NCBI RefSeq assembly: GCF_008638305.1
Contig: NZ_VTPZ01000004.1
Location: 158,749 to 222,748 of the forward strand
Source: Pseudomonas profundi
GTDB taxonomy: Bacteria; Pseudomonadota; Gammaproteobacteria; Pseudomonadales; Pseudomonadaceae
Length of the DNA: 64,000 bases
Direction: 5' to 3'
Positions within the stretch are counted from its first letter, which is position 1, and the number at the start of each line of letters is the position of its first letter. Shown piece by piece: positions 28,995 to 38,035 of this stretch. The notes under the pieces are model-generated. The model saw only the letters and a list, made by a program, of their open reading frames with translations, made no database searches and had not been told where the DNA came from. The position numbers and the translations under genes were made by a program.

Positions 28995-29025
28995 TCCCCC
29001 CTAACCCTCTTTTGCCAAGGGGGGA
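28995..29025. repeat. C6/G6 hairpin element
   Basis: TCCCCCCT and AGGGGGGA form an eight-base-pair stem around a 15-base loop (AACCCTCTTTTGCCA). Such C-run/G-run palindromes are typical of small non-coding repeats in proteobacteria. It lies about 165 bases before the downstream MDR gene. Confidence 0.6.
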
Positions 29026-29188
29026 ATCAATCCGCGACTCCTGATTGTTTTGATTGTCTCGGCCGTACCGGTGCGCACATACACACCATAAAATCTCAGT
29101 GGATATTTTTGGCAACAAGCTCTAACCCATTAACTCCCCGCACAGCTGCTAGGCTCAATCGTCACGCATGCTTGCTCAGGAGACACGA

Positions 29189-30196
29189 ATGAAAGCGATA
29201 CAGTTAAAAGCCCCCGGTGGTCCTGACCAGTTACAGCTGGTTGAGCTGGACGATCCGGGTCAACCGGGTCGGGGCGAGATTCGGGTACGTATCCACGCCA
29301 GCTCGTTGAACTTTCATGATTATCTGGTGGTGGCAGGCAAGATTCCCAACGATGACAAACGGATTCCCATGGCTGACGCGGCCGGCGTGGTCGAAGCGGT
29401 CGGGGAGGGCGTTGAAGAATTCAAAACCGGAGACAGGGTGATCTCGTGTTTCTTTCCCTGGTGGCAGGAAGGCGGACCGGTGGAAGGGTTCGCCAGGGGG
29501 GTGCCCGGTGATGGAATGGATGGCTACGCGCGGGAAGTCGCGGTCACACCTGCCACCTGGTTTACCCATGCGCCGACTGGATACAGCCACAGCGAAGCTG
29601 CCACGTTACCCACCGCAGGGTTGACTGCGTGGCGGGCGCTGGTGGTGGATGGTGACATCAAGGCTGGCGATACCGTCCTGGTAATGGGTACCGGTGGCGT
29701 TTCAATCTGTGCCTTGCAAATGGCCAGGGCGATGGGCGCGCAGGTTATCGCTACGTCCTCGTCCGAGGAAAAAATGCAGCGACTCAAAGCCATGGGTGCG
29801 GCGCATGTGCTCAATTACAGGGCCGAGCAGAACTGGGGCGAACAGGTCCGGGAGGTTACTGGCGGACGCGGTGTGGACATCGTTGTCGAGATTGGCGGCC
29901 CAGGCTCGCTGCCGCAGTCGATCAAGGCCGTGCGGGTGGGTGGGCACATCGCGCTTATCGGCGTGTTGACCGGTATGGCGGGCGACGTGCCTACCGCCGA
30001 ACTGATGTATCGGCAGGCACGTATCCAGGGGATTACAGTGGGGAGTCGTCGTCATCAGCTGGACATGGTCCGCGCGCTCGAAAGCATCGAAATGCGCCCG
30101 GTAATTGACCGCAGTTTTACGCTGGGTGAGATTGCTGACGCATTCCGTCATCAGGAAAGCGGCAAGCATTTCGGCAAGATTTGCCTCGAATACTGA
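29189..30196 (+). CDS. MDR-family NAD(P)-dependent oxidoreductase (quinone-reductase-like)
   Basis: 335 residues from the ATG at 29189, which follows CAGGAGA. The GroES-like half opens KAIQLKAPGGPDQLQLVEL, with SLNFHDYLVV near residue 45 and ADAAGVVEAVGEGVEEF near residue 65. The Rossmann motif is VLVMGTGGVSICALQMARAM near residue 165, and the end FGKICLEY is typical. No structural zinc loop is seen. It likely reduces an enone, quinone or carbonyl compound with NADPH. It stands alone between the repeat region and a convergent transporter gene. Confidence 0.85.
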   Translation: MKAIQLKAPGGPDQLQLVELDDPGQPGRGEIRVRIHASSLNFHDYLVVAGKIPNDDKRIPMADAAGVVEAVGEGVEEFKTGDRVISCFFPWWQEGGPVEGFARGVPGDGMDGYAREVAVTPATWFTHAPTGYSHSEAATLPTAGLTAWRALVVDGDIKAGDTVLVMGTGGVSICALQMARAMGAQVIATSSSEEKMQRLKAMGAAHVLNYRAEQNWGEQVREVTGGRGVDIVVEIGGPGSLPQSIKAVRVGGHIALIGVLTGMAGDVPTAELMYRQARIQGITVGSRRHQLDMVRALESIEMRPVIDRSFTLGEIADAFRHQESGKHFGKICLEY

Positions 30197-30255
30197 TCGG
30201 GCAGGTCTTGAAGCGTCTGACCCGCTCGGCCTCGAGAGCTGGTCAGACAGGGCGG

Positions 30256-32184
30256 TCAAAGCGGCCAGACGACCAGCAGCATCGGCACGCTGATCAGCAC
30301 AACGAGTATTTCGAGCGGTAATCCCATCCGCCAGTAATCACCAAAGCGGAAGCCACCCGGCCCCAGAATCAGTGTGTTGTTCTGATGGCCTATCGGCGTT
30401 ACAAAGGCGCAGGAAGCGCCAATCGCCACGGCCATCAGCAGGCTGTCAGGGTTGACCTGCAATTGCTGGGCGATACTCAGAGAGATGGGACACATCACCG
30501 CGGCGGTAGCGGCGTTGTTCATGAAGCCGGACAGCGTCATGGTGATGACCAGAATAAGCGTCAACGCGGCGACGGAATTGCCCTGCGCCAGATAGTCGAG
30601 CATGGTCTTGGCCAGAAGATCAGCCGCGCCGGTTTCGGCCATGGCGCCAGCCAGCGGAAACAGCGCCCCCAGCAATACGATGATGGGCCAGTCCACGGCA
30701 TCATAGATGCGCTTAAGCGGAACAACCTTGGTCAGCATGTAGCCCAGCACGCCGGCAGCAAAGGCGATCTCCGCCGGCAGGATGCCGAACGCAGCCAGAA
30801 GCACCGACCCCACCATCAGCCCGATTGCGGTATACGCCTTGCGCGTATTGGGAATGAGAATTTCCCGCTGGGCCAAGGGTATGCAGTGATGCTCGGTGGC
30901 GAAGCTGCGCGTTGATTCTGGGCGACCTTGCATCAGGAGCACATCGCCGGCCTCGAGCATGGTCGAGCGCAAGCGGCGAATTGATCGGTGACCCTTTCGC
31001 GAGATGGCAAGCAGATTGATGCTGTATCGGCTGCGGATCTGCATGTCCGAAGCGCTGTGTCCGATCAGCGGCGAGCCTGGCTGAATCACCAGCTCCTGCA
31101 GGGCAATCTCGTCGCTATGGCTGCGAGGCTTGGTATCTTCGCTGTTCTGCTCGCCAGCATCCGGGTCGACCTCGTCAGTGTTGGAGGCAATAGCGGGTGT
31201 AACAGCCGCGACAGGAGGGGGGCTGGTTACTGGAGCCTCATCAGCCCGGTCATCTGCTTCGGTGGCTTCATTTTCGGAGGCTTCGGCAGCGGTGGGCACT
31301 TCTTCCTCAAGCTTCAAGCCAAGGCGCGTGAGCGTGGCTCCGAGCTCTTCCGGCTCCGCTTCGATGACGAGAATGTCACCAGCGCGCAGCATGCGACCGG
31401 GGTAGGGTGCAGTCACGCGGTAATCGTCTCGCACCAGGCCAACGATCTGAGCGTCGAACTCATCCAGACGCGCTTCGATGTCGCGGATGGTTCGTCCTAC
31501 AGCTTTGGCGTCTGCACTGATCTTCACTTCTGTCAGATAGGTGCCGGTATCGAAGCCTTGTTCGTTGGCTTGCGTGCGAGCAGGCACCAGCCATCGTGCA
31601 GCCAGAACGGAAAATATCACCCCGCACAGTGCGACCGTAACGCCAACGGGTGCGAAGTCGAACATGGCGAAGCTACTATTGTCAGTGGACTCGCGAAAGC
31701 CGGCCACAATCAGGTTGGGGGGCGTTCCTATCAGCGTGGTCATGCCGCCGAGGATGGTTCCGAAAGCCAGCGGCATGAGGATTTTGCCGGGTGCTATATT
31801 CTGCCGGGCAGCCAGCTGAATGGCGATTGGCATGGTCAGCGCCATCGCCCCGACATTATTCATGAAAGCGGAAAGCGAAGCGCCAAGCAGGACCAGTGCG
31901 GCCTGGCTGACCAGCGGGTTTCCCCGTTTAGGCAGGATCCGCTGCGCCATGGCCTCAACCGCGCCGGTGCTTTGCAAGCCATAGCTGAGCACCAGTACCG
32001 CTGCGACGGTGATCACAGCCGGATTGCCAAAGCCACTGAAGGCCCCTGCGCTGGGCGTCAGCCCGGTGATAACGCAGGCCAGTAATGCTGCCAGAGCGAC
32101 GACGTCATGGCGCCAGCGACCCCAGATGAACAGGCAAATGGTGATGCCAAGGATCGCGAAAATCAGCGCCTGATCTGTGGTCAC
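30256..32184 (-). CDS. SLC13-family anion permease with two RCK_C (TrkA-C) domains
   Basis: 642 residues. Two halves of membrane helices (about 1-205 and 430-642) flank a cytoplasmic part. NVGAMALTMPIAIQLAARQN and MNNAATAAVMCPISLSIAQQ are the paired re-entrant motifs of the DASS/SLC13 family, which exports or imports carboxylates, sulphate or phosphate. TrkA-C domains span about 210-292 and 358-440. Between them lies an acidic, proline- and alanine-rich stretch (about 293-358) that looks disordered and is unusual. The substrate is not deducible. It shares its strand with dbpA, 28 bases upstream. Confidence 0.86.
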   Translation of the reverse strand: MTTDQALIFAILGITICLFIWGRWRHDVVALAALLACVITGLTPSAGAFSGFGNPAVITVAAVLVLSYGLQSTGAVEAMAQRILPKRGNPLVSQAALVLLGASLSAFMNNVGAMALTMPIAIQLAARQNIAPGKILMPLAFGTILGGMTTLIGTPPNLIVAGFRESTDNSSFAMFDFAPVGVTVALCGVIFSVLAARWLVPARTQANEQGFDTGTYLTEVKISADAKAVGRTIRDIEARLDEFDAQIVGLVRDDYRVTAPYPGRMLRAGDILVIEAEPEELGATLTRLGLKLEEEVPTAAEASENEATEADDRADEAPVTSPPPVAAVTPAIASNTDEVDPDAGEQNSEDTKPRSHSDEIALQELVIQPGSPLIGHSASDMQIRSRYSINLLAISRKGHRSIRRLRSTMLEAGDVLLMQGRPESTRSFATEHHCIPLAQREILIPNTRKAYTAIGLMVGSVLLAAFGILPAEIAFAAGVLGYMLTKVVPLKRIYDAVDWPIIVLLGALFPLAGAMAETGAADLLAKTMLDYLAQGNSVAALTLILVITMTLSGFMNNAATAAVMCPISLSIAQQLQVNPDSLLMAVAIGASCAFVTPIGHQNNTLILGPGGFRFGDYWRMGLPLEILVVLISVPMLLVVWPL

Positions 32185-32212
32185 TTATATTTCCCGCTCA
32201 AGTTGAGAATAA

Positions 32213-33592
32213 TCAGAACAGCCGCACCTTGAACCGTCGTCCTTTGATTTTGCCTTCCTCCAGACGCTCCAAGGCCGTTTTGGCCAGATCCCAGCGGATC
32301 GCTACCAGCGCTTGAAAATCACTGATGCTGATCTTGCCGATAGCGTCGGCGGGCAAACCGGCTTCTCCAGTGAGTGCGCCGAGAAGATCGCCCGGGCGCA
32401 GCTTGTCCTTTCTACCGCCCGCAACAGCCACGGTGCGCATTGGCGGCAATAAGGGGCGGTCCAGTCGCTCGGGAAGCTTGTCCAACGAATGCCAGGCCAG
32501 CGGTTCACCGATGTTGTTCTCGATGGAGCGGGCGCGTCCCTGTTCCGCAGGGGCCACCAGACTAAGGGCCAGGCCTGACTGACCGGCACGGCCGCTGCGG
32601 CCGATGCGGTGGGTATGCACCGCCGGATCGGGGGACAACTCGACATTGATGACGGCCGCCACGCCTTCGATATCGATACCTCGTGCGGCAACATCCGTTG
32701 CAACCAGCACGCTGCAGCTTTGATTGGCGAACAGGGCCAGTACCTGATCCCGTTCGCGCTGCTCCATATCGCCGTGCAGAGCCTGCGCGCTGACGCCATT
32801 GGAGGAGAGTATCTGCTGCAGCTCCTGGCATTGCTGACGGGTGTGGCAGAAAGCAATGCACGGCTGTGGACGATCCTGCGCGAGCAGACGCAGCACTGCC
32901 TGTAGGCGATCCTGCGGCTGGACCTCGTAGAAGCGCTGGACAATCGGGTTTGCCGGATTCGCGTCTTCGATGGTTACGGTTTCTGGATCCCGCATAAAGC
33001 GCCCGGCCAGCGCTTCGATCCCGGGTGGGTAGGTAGCAGAAAACAGCAATGTCTGTCGACGCTGCGGCGTCTTGTTGATGATCTCGCTGATTGGCTCGAG
33101 AAAGCCCATATCCAGCATGCGGTCGGCTTCATCGAGTACCAGGCAGTTCAGATCGTCGAGGGTCAGCGTACCGCGGTCCAGATGATCCTTGATTCGTCCC
33201 GGTGTGCCCACTATGACGTGCGCACCCTGCTCCAGTGACGCGGCTTGCGGGCCGAACGGCGTACCGCCACAGAGAGTGATTATCTTGATATTGGACAAGC
33301 CGCGCGCAAGCGTGCGCAGCGCGGTGGCGGTCTGGCCTGCCAACTCACGAGTCGGACACAGAACCAGCGCCTGGCAGCCAAAGAATGCGGGATTCAGAGG
33401 CGTCAGCAGGCCGATTCCGAAGGCAGCGGTCTTGCCGCTACCGGTTCTCGAACGCGCAATAAGATCTCTGCCGGACAAGATGATTGGCAAAGCTTGTTGC
33501 TGAACGGGTGTCATGTGCTCGTAGCCGAGGTGGTCGAGCGTCGCGAGCAGGGCAGGGGGGAGAGACAGCGTGGAAAAGGAACTGGAGTTCAC
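32213..33592 (-). CDS. dbpA: ATP-dependent RNA helicase DbpA
   Basis: 459 residues. Walker A RSRTGSGKTAAFGIGLLTP near residue 48, DEAD in [20 protein letters not shown] in LLFSATYPPG, and HRIGRSGRAGQSGLALSLV are complete. The last 75 residues form the DbpA RNA-binding domain (KISISDFQALVAIRW, then GRRFKVRLF), which targets hairpin 92 of 23S rRNA during 50S assembly. The specific C-terminus separates it from RhlE in the same window. Confidence 0.94.
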   Translation of the reverse strand: MNSSSFSTLSLPPALLATLDHLGYEHMTPVQQQALPIILSGRDLIARSRTGSGKTAAFGIGLLTPLNPAFFGCQALVLCPTRELAGQTATALRTLARGLSNIKIITLCGGTPFGPQAASLEQGAHVIVGTPGRIKDHLDRGTLTLDDLNCLVLDEADRMLDMGFLEPISEIINKTPQRRQTLLFSATYPPGIEALAGRFMRDPETVTIEDANPANPIVQRFYEVQPQDRLQAVLRLLAQDRPQPCIAFCHTRQQCQELQQILSSNGVSAQALHGDMEQRERDQVLALFANQSCSVLVATDVAARGIDIEGVAAVINVELSPDPAVHTHRIGRSGRAGQSGLALSLVAPAEQGRARSIENNIGEPLAWHSLDKLPERLDRPLLPPMRTVAVAGGRKDKLRPGDLLGALTGEAGLPADAIGKISISDFQALVAIRWDLAKTALERLEEGKIKGRRFKVRLF

Positions 33593-33963
33593 GGATCAAT
33601 GACCTGCTGGAAAAGGCAGGTCAGTGTAGCAGACCCCGGGTCGGCAAACCGAACAGGCTTAGCGCCGGATCCGTGACTTCCGAAAGCCGCCATGCGTTAG
33701 GAATGAGCCGGTATCGCCAACCAGCCAGAATCGCGTTGCCCGGTAGAACGCCTGCATTGCTGAAACGTGGTAGCCGCGGGCTTTGTGATACGCCCATTTC
33801 CAGCCGTGTCGTGAACTGTCCATAGTAATGTCGCTCTTTCAGGTTGGTACTGTCGATCCATTGACAGTAATGATGCTCTGAAGTTTACATGGGCTGTATT
33901 TTTGACGTAATAGCCAGAGGCCGCTATCTACCAAAATTTTGAGGCAGGTCTCAAATTCTGGTA
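33593..33963. other. Gap between dbpA and the diguanylate cyclase
   Basis: 371 bases. Apart from the possible 54-residue frame nothing is assigned. The part from 33840 to 33960 is AT-richer and could hold the dbpA promoter; TTGACA at 33861 reads on the plus strand only and no clear minus-strand pair was found. Confidence 0.35.
33659..33823 (-). CDS. Possible 54-residue protein
   Basis: A short frame from ATG at 33823 to TAA at 33659, in the gap between the diguanylate cyclase and dbpA on their strand. Its translation is aromatic-rich and reads like a real protein (HGWKWAYHKARGYHVSAMQA, then FYRATRFWLVGDTG). The ribosome binding site is weak (AAAGAGCGAC). I do not recognise a family. It could equally be a remnant. 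Confidence 0.35.
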   Translation of the reverse strand: MDSSRHGWKWAYHKARGYHVSAMQAFYRATRFWLVGDTGSFLTHGGFRKSRIRR

Positions 33964-34917
33964 CTAACGGTGGACCGATGTCCTGTTGCGCCCCCCTTCC
34001 TTGGAGCGATAAAGGGCTTTGTCAGCGCGCTCAATCAGCTGAGTATGCTTCTGGAGGTCCGGCTCGATACAGGCAACACCGAGGCTTACGGTAAAGGAGA
34101 GCGCGGTGCCTTCATGAGCGATTTGCAGGCGTTCGATCCCCTGGCGGAGCCGCTCGGCAAACTGGGCAGCGCCGTCCAGGCTGGTGTCCGGTAACAGGAC
34201 TACGAATTCCTCACCACCATAGCGGCCGGCAAAATCCGTCTCTCGAGCCAGCTGGTGGGTAATCCGTGCGACTTCGCGGATCACCTCATCACCAAGCTGA
34301 TGGCCATAGGTGTCATTGACCGCCTTGAAATGGTCGATATCAAACATCACCAGGCTGACCGGCGATTGGTAGCGCAGGTGTCTTGCAAATTCATGCTCCA
34401 GGCATTGCTCCCAGTGGCGACGGTTGAGCAATCCGGTGAGACCGTCGCGCAACGCCAGTTCCTGCAGCTGATTATTGGCAGACTCGAGCTGGCGCTTGTT
34501 CACCGCAACATTGGTCACATCGTAGATGATCAGGCAGACGTGGTCGATTTCACTGTTGGGGCTGCGCAACGGCAGAATGGTCACGTTCTGGTACATCTCG
34601 TCCGCCAGGCCGGTGATCGGCTGGTAACTCTTGAACCGGAACAGGTTGGGCCGTTGTTCCCAGATGGTGAAGGCTCTGGTGCCCAGCATAACGGCCGTTT
34701 CAACCTTGCGGGTAAACCACTCCTGCTCAATTTCCGGAAACAGGCCGAACAGCGATTGATGCGAAACCGTCTCTGCGCTCATGCCCGAGTGGTTTTCCAT
34801 GAAGCTGTTCCATACCTCGATACGGTATTGGCGGTCCAGCACCACCACACCAACGTCGATGCTCTGAACGATATCCAGCAGCCAGTGGAGTTCGTCAATA
34901 TCAAATTGAGCGGGCAT
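33964..34917 (-). CDS. Diguanylate cyclase with N-terminal PAS domain
   Basis: 317 residues from the ATG at 34917, which follows AAGGACGAG; an earlier ATG at 34947 lacks such a site. Residues about 5-125 are a PAS sensor (VVVLDRQYRIEVWNSFMENH). A short helical linker leads to the GGDEF domain, with ALRDGLTGLLNRRHWEQCLE near residue 165. The active-site loop is RYGGEEFVVLLP, and RETD five residues before it is the inhibitory c-di-GMP site. It should make c-di-GMP in the cytoplasm. It lies immediately behind a CheC-type response regulator gene and probably acts in the same signalling path. Confidence 0.92.
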   Translation of the reverse strand: MPAQFDIDELHWLLDIVQSIDVGVVVLDRQYRIEVWNSFMENHSGMSAETVSHQSLFGLFPEIEQEWFTRKVETAVMLGTRAFTIWEQRPNLFRFKSYQPITGLADEMYQNVTILPLRSPNSEIDHVCLIIYDVTNVAVNKRQLESANNQLQELALRDGLTGLLNRRHWEQCLEHEFARHLRYQSPVSLVMFDIDHFKAVNDTYGHQLGDEVIREVARITHQLARETDFAGRYGGEEFVVLLPDTSLDGAAQFAERLRQGIERLQIAHEGTALSFTVSLGVACIEPDLQKHTQLIERADKALYRSKEGGRNRTSVHR

Positions 34918-34939
34918 TGGCTCGTCCTTGTCCTGAGGG

Positions 34940-35953
34940 TTACCCATCAATCAAGAAATCCAGCTGTTTCTGTAGCCGCGGAACCGAATCTTCAGTGAAC
35001 AACAGCATCAGATCGAAATGGATATCAAGATCCTCGAGGCCGTAGCTTATTTCTACCGCGAGGGTGCGTTTCCAGCGCCGCTGGTTGATGCGGATGAGCT
35101 CCTCGATCGGACAATGCTGGCCGAGCACCAGCGGGTGGCCCTGGGACAGATTAATCATGAGTTGCTCGGAGAGGCCATTCAGACAAGCGCCAATGATAAT
35201 GCTCGCCAGGTCCAGCAGCATTTCCAGCCTGGCGCTCTCGTCGAGGTGCGTTTTGAGCAGATTGGCGACGCTGTCAATTTCCGCGTCATGAAATATCAGC
35301 AGCGCCTCGCCAGCCACACCACCGCCAATATAGCCCTGGCAAATCGCGGTGAGACGTTCGCCACGCTGGGCATCGGCGAGCGCCATATGCAGCTCACCCA
35401 CTTCGAGGATATTGACGTTCGGGATCGGCAGTTTGATGAAGACGTCAAGCACACGGCCAAGGAGCTCGGCGGCGCGACCCATCGCAACGTTGGCAACCTC
35501 GCGAAACGCATCGCGGAACGGAACACCAGGAAGACAGGCAGCATGTTGGGATGACGATTGCCTGACCGAACATACCGGAATAGTGATATCCAGCGCGCCC
35601 AGGGCTGCGCTCAACTGGAGCGGATCGGCAGGCTTCTTGATGAAGGCGCTTGCACCGAGCGCCTTGGCCCGACGTATCGCTTCAGCCTGTACGTCACCCG
35701 ACACCACGACTACGTGGCACTGCAGTCTTTCCTCCTGAAGCTGAGCCAGCACACCAAAGCCGTCCAGTTCCGGCATCGTCAGATCCAGCAGAACAACGTC
35801 GCCTTGCCCGTTGCGTATCGCTTCCAACCCCTCAAGGCCGTTCGTCGCCTGGGTGATCTGAAACAGACCGTCAGCGGGTAGGGCTCGAATCAGCTGCTTG
35901 CGAGCCATGGCGGAGTCGTCGCACACGAGCAGTTGTAGAGGGCGGGCGCTCAC
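34940..35953 (-). CDS. Response regulator with a CheC/CheX-type domain
   Basis: 337 residues. Receiver: acidic pair D12/D13, phosphoacceptor D57 in VVLLDLTMPELDG, S85, and K106 in FIKKP. Residues about 145-335 form a CheC-like domain with the phosphatase pair E152/N155 in FREVANVAMGRAAELL; the second helix motif (LLDLASIIIGACLN) has lost its E and N, so only one of two sites looks active. CheC proteins dephosphorylate CheY-P. No CheA or other chemotaxis genes are nearby. The gene ends in contact with the diguanylate cyclase gene, suggesting an orphan phospho-relay feeding c-di-GMP signalling (inference). Confidence 0.87.
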   Translation of the reverse strand: MSARPLQLLVCDDSAMARKQLIRALPADGLFQITQATNGLEGLEAIRNGQGDVVLLDLTMPELDGFGVLAQLQEERLQCHVVVVSGDVQAEAIRRAKALGASAFIKKPADPLQLSAALGALDITIPVCSVRQSSSQHAACLPGVPFRDAFREVANVAMGRAAELLGRVLDVFIKLPIPNVNILEVGELHMALADAQRGERLTAICQGYIGGGVAGEALLIFHDAEIDSVANLLKTHLDESARLEMLLDLASIIIGACLNGLSEQLMINLSQGHPLVLGQHCPIEELIRINQRRWKRTLAVEISYGLEDLDIHFDLMLLFTEDSVPRLQKQLDFLIDG

Positions 35954-36400
35954 GCTGATCCTGCGGGCAGGTCGGACTGGGTTATGTGCATTGTTTCATC
36001 CATGGGTAATGCAGTGAGTCAAATGGCCATCATGGCGTGTTCGTATACTAGCAATCAAAACAACATAACGCAGCAGTACATTGAGCTAGTTTTATCTCAG
36101 CCATGAGCACAGCGAAACAGCGAATGTATCCTCTCTGACCAATGGCGGGACGGCCGTGCCTGCGAGGCGCGGGTTGCCAGGCCCGTCAGGGCTGGGTACG
36201 GTAGTTCGTGGTCACCAACAGGGCGCAACGGGTAGTAAAAAATCAAGGGCATGTTTCGCCCGTAGGCATTATGAAGCGCAGCTATCCGCGGCTGGCTCAG
36301 TCATGCTCACCCGAAAAGGGGATTGCTGCGAAAATCCAGGGTTACTACTGTGCCCGCTGACCTTCATACGGCCCGACAGGTGTCCAGAGGCAGAATAATA
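35954..36400. other. Gap between divergent genes
   Basis: 447 bases. Short open frames here have arginine- and cysteine-rich translations and no ribosome binding site, so I do not call a gene. The first 150 bases are AT-richer (ATACTAGCAATCAAAACAAC) and are the likely promoter region for the response regulator on the minus strand. Confidence 0.4.
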
Positions 36401-38035
36401 ATGAACCGGCTTGACCTGTCCATTGCGAAAAAACCGTTTGATGATGCGTCGGCAGTTGCCTCCGCTGTGCCACTGGCGTGCAGGATCATGCTGGCCGCGT
36501 TGTCCGGTGCGCTGCTGTGTATTCCCTGGCTGATACCCCATCTTTACTGGACTGCCTGGCTCGGCTGGGTGCCTTTGCTGTTTGCGCTGGACGGTACGCG
36601 ACTGCCGACAGCGACGATGCTTGGCTGGGTCGCCGGTACGGTGTGCTTCGCCGGTGCCAGTAACTGGATGGTCGAGTTTGCTATCAATCTGAAGGCGCTT
36701 TCGTTCCCGCTTAGTCTCGGCCTGGCGACTATCTTCTGGTTGTACGCTGGTTTATCGGTGGGCCTGGCCTGTCTGGTATATCGATGGCTTGCTCGCGCGC
36801 TGCCGGGGTTTGAGGTGCTGACCTTCACCTTCAGTATTCTCGCAATCATGGCATTCTATCCACTGTTGTTCGAAGCGCGTTTTGCTGAGGCGCAGACGCA
36901 GTTCCTGCCTGGATTGCAGGGCGTTGACCTGGTCGGTGCGCAAGGAATGGATGCGATCATGCTCATGGTCAGTGGATTGGTGTTCCATGTATTGCGGCGG
37001 AGCCCGATTCGGAGCGCGGGTAATCGAGCAGTCAATATAGGCGCGGCTATATCGGTGTTCGTCTGGTTCATATACGGATTCGCCAGTCTGCAGGCATGGG
37101 ATGAGCGTACTGCCGAATGGGAAACGCGTCGGGTAGGGCTGGTACAGCCCAATGACGCAGTCACGCTGGACCTGCCGAAGCCGGCGCCCGGTTTCAGTCT
37201 TGAGTCTCCGGAGGAAATGCTGGCGACCGAGCGGCTGATAAAAGGCGGTGCTACCTGGGTTGCCTGGCCTGAAGCGCGTTATAAAGGCTATTTCGAGAAT
37301 TACAGCGTTCGATACGGTTACGCTCAACGATTAAGCGAGTCCGGTGTTCCGCTGGTTTTCCATGACGTTGAGAATCGCTGGATCGACGGTGAAAGGCAAA
37401 GCTTCAACTCGGTGGCCTTCCTTGGTCAGGACGGCGAGTTGGCCGATACCTACCGCAAGGTTCAGCGTATGCCGTTCGGCGAGTACTTGCCGGCGTTTTT
37501 CCACCTGCCCGGCCTGAGAACCATAAGCAATCTGTTTCTTGGCGAGTTTCTCCGTGAATTGTCTGCCGGGGATAGACATGCCTATTTCAACGTGGGAGGC
37601 ATGCAGGTAGTGCCAAAAGTGTGTTTCGAAACGGCATTCCCGGAATTTGTGGCTGATTCGGTCGGAGCCGATGGAGAAGGCAAGGTGCTGTTGTTTCTTT
37701 CACAGGACAACTGGTTTGGCGAGACGACCCAGCCGTTCCAGCACCGCGCCATGTCGATTGTACGTGGAGTGGAGAACCGGGTTCCGATGATTCATCTCAT
37801 CAACAACGGGCCCTCCGTCGTATCGAGTCCCAACGGTCGGATTATCGCGAGCTCGCGCGCGTTTTCCCGGGCGGAAATGCTGGTCGATATACCCTTCTCG
37901 ACCGAGTCCGGCGGAAGCTTCTACAGCCGTCACCCGCATTTGTTTGGCACCTTGGTGTACGTCGTGCTCGGTTTGCTGGTTACCGCGGTGTTAGCGATCC
38001 GGCGCCGACGTTACACCACGAGCCCGGCGCTATAG
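36401..38035 (+). CDS. Apolipoprotein N-acyltransferase-like protein (Lnt paralogue)
   Basis: 544 residues from the ATG at 36401. About seven hydrophobic segments in the first 240 residues are followed by a nitrilase-type domain and a final membrane helix (FGTLVYVVLGLLVTAVLAIR). The catalytic triad is visible: E291 in WPEARYKG, K353 in YRKVQRMPFGEYLP, C408 in KVCFETAFPE. Lnt N-acylates outer-membrane lipoproteins. The usual Lnt neighbours (CorC, YbeY, YbeZ) are absent, so this is more likely a second, specialised acyltransferase or amidase than the housekeeping Lnt. It overlaps the convergent flavoprotein gene by 25 bases. Confidence 0.82.
   Translation: MNRLDLSIAKKPFDDASAVASAVPLACRIMLAALSGALLCIPWLIPHLYWTAWLGWVPLLFALDGTRLPTATMLGWVAGTVCFAGASNWMVEFAINLKALSFPLSLGLATIFWLYAGLSVGLACLVYRWLARALPGFEVLTFTFSILAIMAFYPLLFEARFAEAQTQFLPGLQGVDLVGAQGMDAIMLMVSGLVFHVLRRSPIRSAGNRAVNIGAAISVFVWFIYGFASLQAWDERTAEWETRRVGLVQPNDAVTLDLPKPAPGFSLESPEEMLATERLIKGGATWVAWPEARYKGYFENYSVRYGYAQRLSESGVPLVFHDVENRWIDGERQSFNSVAFLGQDGELADTYRKVQRMPFGEYLPAFFHLPGLRTISNLFLGEFLRELSAGDRHAYFNVGGMQVVPKVCFETAFPEFVADSVGADGEGKVLLFLSQDNWFGETTQPFQHRAMSIVRGVENRVPMIHLINNGPSVVSSPNGRIIASSRAFSRAEMLVDIPFSTESGGSFYSRHPHLFGTLVYVVLGLLVTAVLAIRRRRYTTSPAL

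Larger units (their letters stand above)
28360..29188. other. Repeat-rich interval without genes
   Basis: 829 bases with no credible coding sequence. It holds the two REP-like copies, a perfect 10-base palindrome GTGATATCAC near 28423, CCCCCATGGATGGG near 28905, and a C6/G6 hairpin at 28995-29025. The mixture suggests an insertion site for small extragenic repeats. Confidence 0.6.

Noticed and set aside
28360-29188. CRISPR array or insertion sequence
   Set aside because: There are only two similar units, without regular spacers, and no transposase frame or target-site duplication was seen.
36156-36398. An 80-codon plus-strand frame before the Lnt-like gene
   Set aside because: Composition is Arg/Cys-rich, no ribosome binding site, and it overlaps the likely leader of the next gene.
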